Source: an uncultured Alistipes sp.
GTDB taxonomy: Bacteria; Bacteroidota; Bacteroidia; Bacteroidales; Rikenellaceae
Length of the DNA stretch: 64,000 nucleotides
Assembly (NCBI GenBank): GCA_944323075.1
Contig: CALURC010000008.1
Span: forward strand, 237,081 to 301,080
Direction: 5' to 3'
The stretch's first letter is position 1. Every line of letters begins with the position of its first letter. A model generated the notes under the pieces. It was not told the DNA's origin. It worked only from the letters and a program-made list of their open reading frames with translations, and ran no database searches. Below are positions 35,867 to 44,392 of this stretch, in pieces. The position numbers and the translations under genes are program-made.

Positions 35867-38053
35867 ATGGTCGAGAGCAAAGAATTGGAGTTGGATTTGG
35901 CGCCGGAGTATTATCGGCCGTTTTTGAAAATAGCGCGTTCCGTATTCGATGATACGGTATATGATGTGGTATGTTCTGCCTTGTGCGTTGCTGTCGATCA
36001 GTTGAAGGGAATGACACGGCACGACGGAACACCTTTTGTTACTCATGCCATCAATACGGCGATTATTGTGATACAAGAGGTTGGATTGGGACGGAATTCG
36101 ACCGTCTCGACGTTATTGCACGATGTCGTGCGGCTCGGATTGATGGACGCGGAGCAAATCGGTGACCGTTTTGGGAAACAGTGTGTCGGCATTTTGCAGG
36201 GGCTCTGTAATATTTCAGAGGTTGATCCAAAGGTAGCAACAGATCAAGCGGACAATTTCCGTGAATTGATCGTTTCCTATTCGACTGATCCGCGCGTAAT
36301 TCTGATTAAATTGGCCGATCGTCTCGAGGTGATGCGGAAACTCGATATCTTTCCTCAGGAAAAGCGAATAAAAAAATCTTGGGAGAGTTTGAATTTGTAT
36401 GCACAGATTGCCCACAAGCTCGGTCTGTATAACATCAAATCGGAACTTGAAGATATTGCGCTGAAATACCTCGAACCGAAGGATTATGAATACATTTCCC
36501 GTCGTTTGACCGAAACTGCTGCTGAACGGGAGGAATTTATTCGTGCTTTTGTAAAACCGATCGAAGAAAAGATGCAGCATTTCGGTATCAAATACCATTT
36601 GAAGAGTCGAACCAAATCGATCTATTCGATTTGGCGCAAAATGAAACGGATGCATATCGGCTTCGATGAGGTGTACGATCTGTTTGCCATTCGGATTATT
36701 ATCGACTGTCCGCGGGAGCAGGAGAAGGCTCAGTGTTGGGGAATCTATTCGATCGTTACGGATTTTTACACCCCCAATCCTGAACGGATGCGCGATTGGC
36801 TCTCGATTCCAAAATCGAACGGTTATGAATCGTTGCATACGACGGTTGTGACCGACACCGGTCGGTGGGTGGAGATTCAGATCCGTAGCGAACGGATGGA
36901 TGAGATTGCCGAGCACGGTGTGGCCGCCCATTGGCGTTATAAGGGGGTCAGCGGAGGTGCGATGGGAACCGAAGAGTGGTTTGCCAAGCTGCGCGAAATC
37001 ATGGAGACGACCCAACATCAGGAGATCGCACAAAAGTTCGATGCCAAATTATCGTCGGGTGAGATCTTCGTTTTTACGCCGAATGGTGATTTGAGAAAAT
37101 TGAATGAAGGGGCAACCGTATTGGATTTTGCTTTCGATATCCATAGTAATTTGGGTGCGAGCTGTATTGGTGGAAAGGTCAACCACCGGAATGTATCGTT
37201 CCGCGAGGTGTTGCGTAACGGCGATATTGTCGAGATTCTGACCTCGAAAACCCAGAAACCCAAAGCCGATTGGTTGAATTTCGTCACGACGAGTAAGGCC
37301 CGGAACAAGATCAAGGCCTATATGCGCGAGGAGCAGGCCAAAGCGGCCAGCCTCGGACGCGAAGAGTTGGAACGCAAGATCAAAAACTGGAAACTCTCCA
37401 TCACGATGGACGATGCGGTCGTGACCTTGTGTAAGTATTATAAATTAAAGACAGGAACCGAATTATATGGGCAGATCGCACAGCAGAAGATCATTCTGCC
37501 CGACATCAAGGAGATTCTGACCCGTTATCTGAACGGAACGCTGGATGAGGATCATACATTAAAAGAACCGGTTGCTTTCAAGGTCTCGAGTGATAGCAGC
37601 GACGCATTGGTAATTGATGAATCGTTAAGTAATATCGAATATAAGTTGGCCAAGTGCTGTAACCCTATTTTCGGGGATGAAATATTTGGATTTACGACTA
37701 TTAATAACGGGATTACGATCCATCGTCAGGATTGTCCGAATGCGATTCGGCTTAAGGAGCGTTATCCGTATCGCGTGTTACCTGCCCGGTGGCAGCAAAA
37801 TGCAGCCAAGGGAGCATTTGTGGCAACTATCCGTATTCAGGCCGATGATACGACCGGATTGGTCAATAAGATTGCGGAGGTGATTAACCGTGACCTGAAA
37901 GTTAACATACGGTCGATGAATCTCAGCTCATCGGGAGGAATGCTCTCCGGACTGATCAATATCGAGGTGACCGGAACGCAATTAGTTGACGCTGTGATCT
38001 ATTCGCTGATGCGTATCAAGGGAATTCAGCGGGTTTTTCGGGTAAATAAATAG
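35867..38053 (+). CDS. RelA/SpoT-family (p)ppGpp synthetase with an altered hydrolase domain
   Basis: A 728-residue long RSH protein: HD hydrolase-like domain (about 30-190), synthetase domain (about 225-340, with KSIYSIWRKM and the substrate loop SNGYESLHTTV), TGS (EIFVFTPNGDLRKL), zinc-finger-like (AKCCNPIFGDEI) and ACT (from about 645). The HD metal ligands are kept (His60, His85, Asp86, Asp151), but the catalytic Glu-Asp after HDVV is replaced by Arg89-Leu90. The synthetase charge motif reads GFDE, closer to RelA than to bifunctional Rel. Synthesis should therefore dominate. The protein presumably senses starved ribosomes through TGS/ACT. xseA follows 5 bases after the stop. Confidence 0.9.
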   Translation: MVESKELELDLAPEYYRPFLKIARSVFDDTVYDVVCSALCVAVDQLKGMTRHDGTPFVTHAINTAIIVIQEVGLGRNSTVSTLLHDVVRLGLMDAEQIGDRFGKQCVGILQGLCNISEVDPKVATDQADNFRELIVSYSTDPRVILIKLADRLEVMRKLDIFPQEKRIKKSWESLNLYAQIAHKLGLYNIKSELEDIALKYLEPKDYEYISRRLTETAAEREEFIRAFVKPIEEKMQHFGIKYHLKSRTKSIYSIWRKMKRMHIGFDEVYDLFAIRIIIDCPREQEKAQCWGIYSIVTDFYTPNPERMRDWLSIPKSNGYESLHTTVVTDTGRWVEIQIRSERMDEIAEHGVAAHWRYKGVSGGAMGTEEWFAKLREIMETTQHQEIAQKFDAKLSSGEIFVFTPNGDLRKLNEGATVLDFAFDIHSNLGASCIGGKVNHRNVSFREVLRNGDIVEILTSKTQKPKADWLNFVTTSKARNKIKAYMREEQAKAASLGREELERKIKNWKLSITMDDAVVTLCKYYKLKTGTELYGQIAQQKIILPDIKEILTRYLNGTLDEDHTLKEPVAFKVSSDSSDALVIDESLSNIEYKLAKCCNPIFGDEIFGFTTINNGITIHRQDCPNAIRLKERYPYRVLPARWQQNAAKGAFVATIRIQADDTTGLVNKIAEVINRDLKVNIRSMNLSSSGGMLSGLINIEVTGTQLVDAVIYSLMRIKGIQRVFRVNK

Positions 38054-38058
38054 ATAAA

Positions 38059-39435
38059 ATGAACGTATCGCACCCTCTTTCGCTCGATGAGTTGCAGACG
38101 TTGATCCGGCAAGGAATCGACAAGGCGCATCCGTTGCCCTACTGGGTTATGGCCGAAATCAGCGAAAAGAAGGTCAACGTTTCGGGGCACTGTTACCTCG
38201 AACTGGTTGAGAAGGGTGGTGCGAACCATGTGCCCAAGGCCAAAGCTTTAGCGGTAATCTGGCGCAGTCAGTATGCAATGATTGCCTCCTATTTCCGGAG
38301 TGCGACAGGTCAAGAGCTTCAAACCGGAATGAAGGTGTTGGTCAAGGTTGTGGTATCGTACCATGCACTTTATGGGCTGTCGCTCCAGATTACTGACATC
38401 GATCCGACCTATACGCTGGGAGATATGGAGCGACAACGGTTGGAGACGATCCAAAAGCTGCAGGAGGATGGGGTGTACGATATGAATCGAGAGCTACCAC
38501 TTCCTTGTGTCATGCAGCGTATTGCAGTCGTATCCTCGTCTCGTGCCGCTGGATATCAGGATTTTATGCGGGAGTTGTCGGTTGGACCCTATCGTTTTGA
38601 GGTGACGCTGTTCGAAGCCTTTATGCAGGGAAATGGAGCGGAGGATTCGATTGTCGAGGCGTTGGGCAGAGCTGCTGAACGCTATGAAGAGTTTGATGTG
38701 TTGGTGATGATACGAGGTGGCGGATCGCAGAGCGATCTGGGGTGTTTTAATAGCTATCGGTTGTGTAGTTACTTGGCGCAGTTCCCGCTTCCGGTGCTGA
38801 CCGGTATAGGACACGATAAGGATCAGAGTGTGGCCGATTTGGTTGCAGCCGTGGCCCTGAAGACGCCGACGGCGGTGGCCGTCTCGCTGAAGGATCGGAT
38901 GGAGCAGTTCGAAGCGGAGCTTGATGCGTCGTATCGGTGGTTGTCGGAGGCGACCCGTTCGTTGTTGCATTCGGAAACTGAACGATTGGAGCGTGCGATG
39001 ACGGCGCTCAATCGGTTGTCGGAGTCGGGGGTACGGACGGCGTTGTTCCGCATGGAACAGTATCGTGATGCGTTGCGGCATGCGGTTGCGGCTACCATTG
39101 AGCGGCAGGGCGCACGAGTCGGACTGTCGTCGACGCGGCTGCATCATGCCACGCGGTTTGTCTTTTCGAATGGCCTATTGCGGATCGATCATTTGCAGGA
39201 GATGTTGGTGCAGCGGTGTCGGGATTTCCTGAACGATCGTTCGAAGTCACTCGCACTGCTCGAGGAGCGTATTGCAGCGCACGATCCGCGTCGGATATTG
39301 GAACTGGGTTTTGCCATCGTTCGTGGAAAAGGACGGAGTGTTGCCGATTCGGAGGCGTTGCAGGTGGGCGATACCATCGAAGTCGAGATGAAAAATCGTA
39401 AATTGGAGGCAGTAGTCGAAAAAATAGAGTCGTAA
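38059..39435 (+). CDS. xseA: Exodeoxyribonuclease VII large subunit
   Basis: XseA (458 residues) forms, with XseB, a nuclease that degrades single-stranded DNA into oligonucleotides. The N-terminal OB-fold binds DNA; the catalytic core carries VVSSSRAAGYQDFM, the RGGGSQSDLGCFNSY motif and GIGHDKDQSVADLVA followed by LKTPTAVAVSL, all diagnostic. The C-terminal half is the expected long coiled coil. It starts 5 bases after the RSH gene and ends 4 bases before xseB. Confidence 0.95.
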   Translation: MNVSHPLSLDELQTLIRQGIDKAHPLPYWVMAEISEKKVNVSGHCYLELVEKGGANHVPKAKALAVIWRSQYAMIASYFRSATGQELQTGMKVLVKVVVSYHALYGLSLQITDIDPTYTLGDMERQRLETIQKLQEDGVYDMNRELPLPCVMQRIAVVSSSRAAGYQDFMRELSVGPYRFEVTLFEAFMQGNGAEDSIVEALGRAAERYEEFDVLVMIRGGGSQSDLGCFNSYRLCSYLAQFPLPVLTGIGHDKDQSVADLVAAVALKTPTAVAVSLKDRMEQFEAELDASYRWLSEATRSLLHSETERLERAMTALNRLSESGVRTALFRMEQYRDALRHAVAATIERQGARVGLSSTRLHHATRFVFSNGLLRIDHLQEMLVQRCRDFLNDRSKSLALLEERIAAHDPRRILELGFAIVRGKGRSVADSEALQVGDTIEVEMKNRKLEAVVEKIES

Positions 39436-39439
39436 AATT

Positions 39440-39637
39440 ATGGAAAAGTCGAAAATATCTTATACCGATGCCATCGGTGAAGTGGAGCAGATTCTTGCAC
39501 GGTTTAACGATGAGCAGATGGACATCGACGAGATGGGAAAACAGGTGAAACGTGCGGCCGAGCTGATCCGGTTGTGCAAAGAGCGACTGCACAAGGTCGA
39601 GAATGAGGTGGCCGATATTTTGAAAGAGGAGGAGTAG
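39440..39637 (+). CDS. xseB: Exodeoxyribonuclease VII small subunit
   Basis: A 65-residue helical protein with the XseB pattern: SYTDAIGEVEQILARF at the start, the conserved short loop with MDIDEM, and a second helix ending in an acidic tail. Several small subunits coat the coiled coil of XseA. It lies 4 bases after xseA and 4 bases before the methyltransferase gene. Confidence 0.92.
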   Translation: MEKSKISYTDAIGEVEQILARFNDEQMDIDEMGKQVKRAAELIRLCKERLHKVENEVADILKEEE

Positions 39638-39641
39638 GCGT

Positions 39642-40409
39642 ATGAAACGGTTGATTCGTCTGGTTTTGCGGTATGTGCCCCGGAAGTATATTCAACGGAT
39701 CGTACAGTGGTGTACGCCGTTGATGGGGTTGTTGTATGCGGGTCGTAAGGTCGAGTGTCCGATTTGTGGCCGGCACTATCGGAAATTCATGCCCTACGGG
39801 TATGTCCATTCACGGGAGAATGCGCTGTGTCCGCACTGTCTGGCGCTGGAGCGTCATCGGTTGCTGTGGCTCTATCTGCAGAACGAGACCGACTTTTTCG
39901 AGGCGCCGGCCCGGTTGCTGCACATCGCTCCCGAATATTGTTTCATCAAAAGATTCGAGCGGTTGCCGAAACTCGATTATGTGACAGCAGATCTCGAATC
40001 GCCTTTGGCAAAGGTCAAGATGGATATTCAGCAGATTCCTTTTCCCGATAATGAGTTCGATATTATTTTTTGTAACCATATTCTCGAGCATGTTGAGGAC
40101 GATCGTTTGGCCATGCGAGAGATGTTCCGGGTGATGCGGCCGGGCGGATGGGGCGTTATGCTCTCGCCGGTCAATATGGAGCGGGAGGTAACCTACGAAG
40201 ACCCCTCGATAACCGATCCCGATGAGCGGGAACGTTGCTTCGGGCAGAAGGACCATCTGCGCGACTACGGGCGCGATTACGGGAAGCGGTTGGCAGAGGC
40301 CGGTTTTGAGGTCGAAGAGATCGACTATGTTCGCTATTTGAGTCCCGAAGCGGTTCGGTTGTATGGTTTGCGTTCAGAAATCGTCTATCGGGTTCACAAA
40401 CCGGAGTAA
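39642..40409 (+). CDS. SAM-dependent methyltransferase with an N-terminal zinc ribbon
   Basis: A 255-residue protein. A small zinc-binding module lies near residues 38-70 (CPICGRHYRKF...CPHCLALERHR). It is followed by a Rossmann-like methyltransferase domain of the Methyltransf_11 type: DIQQIPFPDNEFDIIFCNHI is motif III/IV and EHVEDDRLAMREMFRVMRPG the typical post-core, but motif I (LLHIAPEYCFIKRF) lacks the glycine loop usual for SAM binding. The substrate is unknown. It is tightly linked to xseAB (4-base gap). Confidence 0.75.
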   Translation: MKRLIRLVLRYVPRKYIQRIVQWCTPLMGLLYAGRKVECPICGRHYRKFMPYGYVHSRENALCPHCLALERHRLLWLYLQNETDFFEAPARLLHIAPEYCFIKRFERLPKLDYVTADLESPLAKVKMDIQQIPFPDNEFDIIFCNHILEHVEDDRLAMREMFRVMRPGGWGVMLSPVNMEREVTYEDPSITDPDERERCFGQKDHLRDYGRDYGKRLAEAGFEVEEIDYVRYLSPEAVRLYGLRSEIVYRVHKPE

Positions 40410-40433
40410 ATTTTCCAAGAAATTTTGAAAGAG

Positions 40434-40480
40434 ATAAAAAAGAGAGGAGACTCATTGTGTGAGTCACCTCTCTTTTTTAT
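40434..40480. terminator. Bidirectional terminator
   Basis: Long hairpin with A-run and T-run flanks (outer stem 40434-40447 with 40467-40480, then one A-A mismatch and an inner six-base stem). It serves the methyltransferase gene on the plus strand and the SRPBCC gene, whose stop is at 40496, on the minus strand. Confidence 0.8.
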
Positions 40481-40495
40481 TGAACGATCTGTCCG

Positions 40496-40918
40496 TTAAG
40501 CTTGCGGAGGAATCGGGGCGTTGTTGAATGCCGTGGCGATCTGCTCGGCAATCTGGTCGACGGCCTGTGCGAGCTTGCCTCCGATCATCATCTTCATCAT
40601 CATGTTCATCTTGACGTGCAGGACGATCCGCATACGGGTGTCCTGTTCGGCTACGCTCACCATCTGTACCCAGATCGTAAAGTCCATCGGCGATCCATCC
40701 TCTCCGGTTACCTTGATCAGCTTGTACGGCTCCTTTTCGACCATTCGCAAAGAGATCGGGAAACCTTTGGCCTTGAACGTACAGGTATCTTCCGTAGCAC
40801 TCCAGCCCTCGACCTTGTCGGCCAGTACCGGCGTGAGGTTGTCGAACCGAGAAAAAACATTATAAATCATCGAAGCAGGCCGTAAAATACGAACCTGCTT
40901 GCTTTCGTATTTTTCCAT
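40496..40918 (-). CDS. SRPBCC-family (START-like) protein
   Basis: A 140-residue protein. The start MEKYESKQVRILRPASMIYN and the pattern of long beta strands ending in an amphipathic helix fit the polyketide-cyclase/START (SRPBCC) fold, a lipid or small-molecule binding cavity. A Met-rich stretch (MNMMMKMMIGGKL) precedes the last helix. I chose the ATG at 40918; the open frame continues upstream into pyrE but lacks conservation. It lies 13 bases after pyrE and is probably cotranscribed with it. Ligand unknown. Confidence 0.65.
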   Translation of the reverse strand: MEKYESKQVRILRPASMIYNVFSRFDNLTPVLADKVEGWSATEDTCTFKAKGFPISLRMVEKEPYKLIKVTGEDGSPMDFTIWVQMVSVAEQDTRMRIVLHVKMNMMMKMMIGGKLAQAVDQIAEQIATAFNNAPIPPQA

Positions 40919-40931
40919 ATCGGTGAAGTCG

Positions 40932-41564
40932 TTATCTTTTCCAGTTAGCCGGATCGCGGCGCCACTCTTGAAGTGTTTGCAGTTCGTCGGCGTGGACATA
41001 CCCTTGCTGTACAGCCAACTCGATCATAGTACTGTAATTGCTGAGCGTATCCAAACGAACATCTGCTGCGGCGAAGTTCTCCTTGGCTGTCGGAAATTCG
41101 TATGTAAAGATGGCTACCATTCCCAAGACGTCACATCCGTTTTCCCGCAATGCTTCGACAGCGCAAAGGCTGCTTCCTCCGGTTGAAACAAGATCTTCGA
41201 CAACGACTACTTTAGCATTCTGCCAGCACTCGCCCTCTACCTGATTGTTCAGTCCATGGGATTTCGGAGAACTGCGTACGTAAACAAAAGGTTTATTTAA
41301 CCGGTCGGCGACCAATGCTCCGTGGGCTATTGCACCGGTGGCAACACCTGCAATGATATCGGCATCGGGGTACTTCTCTGAGATGATTTTGACGAATCCG
41401 TTGCAAATCTCCTTGCGTACTGCCGGATAGGAGAGCACCTTTCGGTTGTCGCAATAGATAGGAGAGTACCATCCGGAAGCCCATGTAAAATGATTTGCCG
41501 GATTTAATTTAATTGCCTTAATTTGTAATAGGCTTTCTGCGATTTTTTTGTCTAAATCATACAT
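40932..41564 (-). CDS. pyrE: Orotate phosphoribosyltransferase
   Basis: PyrE (210 residues) joins orotate and PRPP to make OMP in pyrimidine synthesis. The phosphoribosyltransferase signature is VVVVEDLVSTGGSS (PRPP loop), with the flexible catalytic loop VRSSPKSHGLNNQVEGE containing the lysine, and the early block FTWASGWYSPIYCDNRK. The length is normal. The start codon is only 10 bases from the start of the divergent NUDIX gene, so its promoter must lie inside that gene's coding region. Confidence 0.95.
   Translation of the reverse strand: MYDLDKKIAESLLQIKAIKLNPANHFTWASGWYSPIYCDNRKVLSYPAVRKEICNGFVKIISEKYPDADIIAGVATGAIAHGALVADRLNKPFVYVRSSPKSHGLNNQVEGECWQNAKVVVVEDLVSTGGSSLCAVEALRENGCDVLGMVAIFTYEFPTAKENFAAADVRLDTLSNYSTMIELAVQQGYVHADELQTLQEWRRDPANWKR
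41494..41525 (+). promoter_or_regulatory. Candidate promoter of the NUDIX gene, inside pyrE
   Basis: TTTG (41494-41497), 21 bases, then TAATTTG (41519-41525), which lacks one T of TAnnTTTG. The position fits a start near 41533 with a leader of about 40 bases. Tentative. Confidence 0.35.
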
Positions 41565-41574
41565 TGCAAACGAT

Positions 41575-42207
41575 ATGTATAAAGTTTATATTGAAAACAA
41601 CGTCATTTTGTTCGTGGAACAAGAGCCGACGGACCCCGAAAACGAAGCACTCCGAATGCATATTAATTCGAATGATACGTTTTCTATCACAAAGTTGTTG
41701 CAAAAACTTCAATTTACCAAAAAGTTATACCTAATATCTGATGATTCGGCTGCTCTTTTCGAGCAATTTTGTTCATCGTTGCGTTTTATCGAGGCCGGAG
41801 GAGGATGGGTCACCGACCGATCGGATCGGATTCTGATGATTTTCCGAAACGGAAAGTGGGATCTTCCGAAGGGGAAACGCGAGGTTGGAGAGGCAATCGA
41901 TATTTGTGCCGTACGAGAGGTAAGCGAAGAGTGTGCCTTGGCGCAACAGGATTTGAAGTGCGGAGAGCTGCTCACGCAGACCTTCCACTGTTATCAGATG
42001 CACGGTGAGTGGATCGTGAAACGAACCTCATGGTTCCGGATGTACTATCAGGGTGAAGCCACTCCGGCGCCCCAAACGGTGGAAGGAATTACCAAAGCCG
42101 AATGGGTTCCGAGGGATCAGGCCGAGGAGCTGTTGTCGGGTACGTACGGGACGATCCGCGATGTATTCCATGCGGCAGTCGCATATGAAAAAAACAGAGT
42201 TGAATGA
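41575..42207 (+). CDS. NUDIX hydrolase
   Basis: A 210-residue protein with a roughly 75-residue N-terminal extension (MYKVYIENNVILFVEQEP...) and a NUDIX domain. The NUDIX box is GKREVGEAIDICAVREVSEE, correct except that the last glycine is Ala. Such enzymes cleave nucleoside diphosphates linked to another group; the KGKRE form and a WDLPKG start resemble diadenosine polyphosphate or NTP-type hydrolases. The stop overlaps the start of the S9 peptidase gene (ATGA), so the two are translationally coupled. Confidence 0.85.
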   Translation: MYKVYIENNVILFVEQEPTDPENEALRMHINSNDTFSITKLLQKLQFTKKLYLISDDSAALFEQFCSSLRFIEAGGGWVTDRSDRILMIFRNGKWDLPKGKREVGEAIDICAVREVSEECALAQQDLKCGELLTQTFHCYQMHGEWIVKRTSWFRMYYQGEATPAPQTVEGITKAEWVPRDQAEELLSGTYGTIRDVFHAAVAYEKNRVE

Positions 42208-44342
42208 GATATCGACAGAAGGCATACGTTTTTTTTCGAAGAGTTGTACGATGTGCGGTTGTATGCGGTCTAATCGCAATAGCGGCTTGTACGGAAATCT
42301 TTAATGGCGATAAAGGAAAGATGGAACAGGTGTTGAGTGAAGAGGAGCGCGAGCAGGGGCTTTTGACTCCGGAGGTGATGTGGAAAATCAAGCGTGTTGG
42401 TTCACCGGTTTTGTCACCCGATGGGAAGAGGCTGCTTTATACTGTAACGACATATAATGTCGAACAGAACAAGGGAATGACCGAAATTCGGACCGTATCA
42501 CCGGATGGTGGAAAGAGTACTCTGGTTTCAGATCCGGGTAACAACGAGTCGGCACCTCAGTGGAGCGGAGATGCGAAAACGATCTATTTCCTGTCGGATG
42601 CGGGCGGAAGTATGCAGGTGTGGAGTGCGGCTCCCAACGGAAATAACCGGCGCCAGATTACCGATATTCAGGGCGGAGTAGAGGGCTTCCGTGTAGCCCC
42701 TTCGGGCGATCGATTGGCTTATGTGGTGCGGGTTCCGGTGGTTCGGCGCAGTGCTGCGGAGATATGTTCAGACTTGCCTCTTGCGAAGGCTAAAGTGTAT
42801 GATGATCTGATGGTCCGGCATTGGGACTATTGGGACGACGGTAGTTACCGGCATCTTTTTCTTGCTCCGATCGAAAAAAATGACATGATCCGAGAAGGGG
42901 TCGATCTGATGCCGCAGGAGGCATGGGATGCTCCGATGGCTCCCTATTTCGACATGAAGGAGATCGCGTGGAACGAGCAGGGAACCTTTCTGGCCTATAC
43001 CTGTAAGAAGTCTACGGGAACCGAATATGCACTCAGTACCGATTCGGATATCTATCTTTATGATGTAGAGCGCGGGACGACACGGAACCTGACCGAAGGA
43101 ATGCCCGGTTATGAAAAATATCCTGTCTTTTCGCCCGACGGATCGATGTTAGCCTACACGAGTATGGAGCGGGCCGGGAACGAGTCAGATAAAAGTCGGC
43201 TGTTTGTCGAGTCTTTGTCAACGGGCGAAAAGCATGATCTGACCGCAAATTTCGATTACGATGCGACGGATCTGCATTGGGAGAGCGATTCGTCGCTGCT
43301 GTTTGTCTCTCCGATTCAAGGGACGATTCAGCTGTGTCGCGTCGGCGTGGATTCTGCCCGGGTCGTGACACTTACCTCGGGAGCGCACGACATCGTTTCG
43401 GTCGATTGTCGTGAGGGAAAGATCGTTGCATCGGTAACTTCGCTTGCTTCGCCGGCCGAGCTGTATGCTGTGGAGCGTGAAAGTGGAGAGCTGGAGCGTA
43501 TTACCGAGACAAATCCCGAAATAGACCGTTATATCCGGATGGGAGAGGTCCGGGAGCGATGGGTGACCACGACAGACGGAAAACAGATGTTGACGTGGGT
43601 TGTCCTGCCGCCTGATTTCGATTCGACCCGAAGCTATCCGGCACTGCTGTATTGTCAGGGTGGTCCGCAAAGTGTCGTCAGTCAGTTCTGGAGCTACCGG
43701 TGGAATCTTCAACTGATGGCTGCACACGGATACATAGTTGTCGCTCCGAACCGTAGAGGTGTGCCTTCGTTTGGGCAGGAGTGGCGTGATCAGATTTCAG
43801 GTGATTACAGCGGACAGAACATTCGTGACTACCTGAGCGCCATCGACGATGTGGCAGCTGAGCCGTGGGTCGATGCCAGTCGTTTGGGTTGTGTCGGGGC
43901 GAGCTACGGGGGCTACTCGGTCTTCTATCTTGCCGGTCATCATCAGAAACGCTTTAAGGCCTTTATCGCTCATTGCGGCATGTTCAACCTCGAAAGTATG
44001 TATGGGGCGACCGAAGAGCTTTGGTTCCCAAACAACGATCTGGGCGGACCCTATTGGAGCGATGATACGGTTACTCGGCGTTCCTATGCCAACTCACCTC
44101 ATCGTTTCGTGAAAAATTGGGATACGCCGATTCTGATTTTCTCCGGGCAGGGGGATTTCCGGATTCCTTATACGGAGAGTTTGCAGGCCTTCACGGCAGC
44201 GCGTTTACGGGGTATTCCGAGCCGGTTGGTGACCTTCGAAGATGAGGGGCATCAGGTCTTCAAACCGCAGAATTCGCTCTTTTGGAATCGGGAGTTTTTC
44301 GAGTGGCTCGATCGCTATCTGGTCGAACCGTTTGTGCCTTAA
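42204..44342 (+). CDS. S9-family serine peptidase, lipoprotein
   Basis: A 712-residue dipeptidyl-/acylaminoacyl-peptidase-like enzyme. The N-terminus is a lipoprotein signal (lipobox IAAC, Cys29), so the enzyme is probably anchored in the cell envelope. The middle part is a beta-propeller with WD40-like PD40 repeats (SPDGKRLLYTV, SPDGSMLAYTS). The hydrolase domain has the nucleophile motif GASYGG (Ser567), the acid in SGQGDFRIP and the histidine in EDEGHQVF. It likely trims peptides imported from outside. It overlaps the NUDIX stop by 4 bases. Confidence 0.9.
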   Translation: MRYRQKAYVFFRRVVRCAVVCGLIAIAACTEIFNGDKGKMEQVLSEEEREQGLLTPEVMWKIKRVGSPVLSPDGKRLLYTVTTYNVEQNKGMTEIRTVSPDGGKSTLVSDPGNNESAPQWSGDAKTIYFLSDAGGSMQVWSAAPNGNNRRQITDIQGGVEGFRVAPSGDRLAYVVRVPVVRRSAAEICSDLPLAKAKVYDDLMVRHWDYWDDGSYRHLFLAPIEKNDMIREGVDLMPQEAWDAPMAPYFDMKEIAWNEQGTFLAYTCKKSTGTEYALSTDSDIYLYDVERGTTRNLTEGMPGYEKYPVFSPDGSMLAYTSMERAGNESDKSRLFVESLSTGEKHDLTANFDYDATDLHWESDSSLLFVSPIQGTIQLCRVGVDSARVVTLTSGAHDIVSVDCREGKIVASVTSLASPAELYAVERESGELERITETNPEIDRYIRMGEVRERWVTTTDGKQMLTWVVLPPDFDSTRSYPALLYCQGGPQSVVSQFWSYRWNLQLMAAHGYIVVAPNRRGVPSFGQEWRDQISGDYSGQNIRDYLSAIDDVAAEPWVDASRLGCVGASYGGYSVFYLAGHHQKRFKAFIAHCGMFNLESMYGATEELWFPNNDLGGPYWSDDTVTRRSYANSPHRFVKNWDTPILIFSGQGDFRIPYTESLQAFTAARLRGIPSRLVTFEDEGHQVFKPQNSLFWNREFFEWLDRYLVEPFVP

Positions 44343-44392
44343 TATCTTAGAGTTAGGGAGAAGGATGGATGTTAGGTCCGAATTTCGATGAA

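Noticed and set aside
41520-41529. AATTTGTAAT in pyrE, identical to the left half of the perR palindrome
   Set aside because: No right half follows, and a similar half word occurs within the methyltransferase gene near 44496. In A/T-rich words of this length chance is enough.
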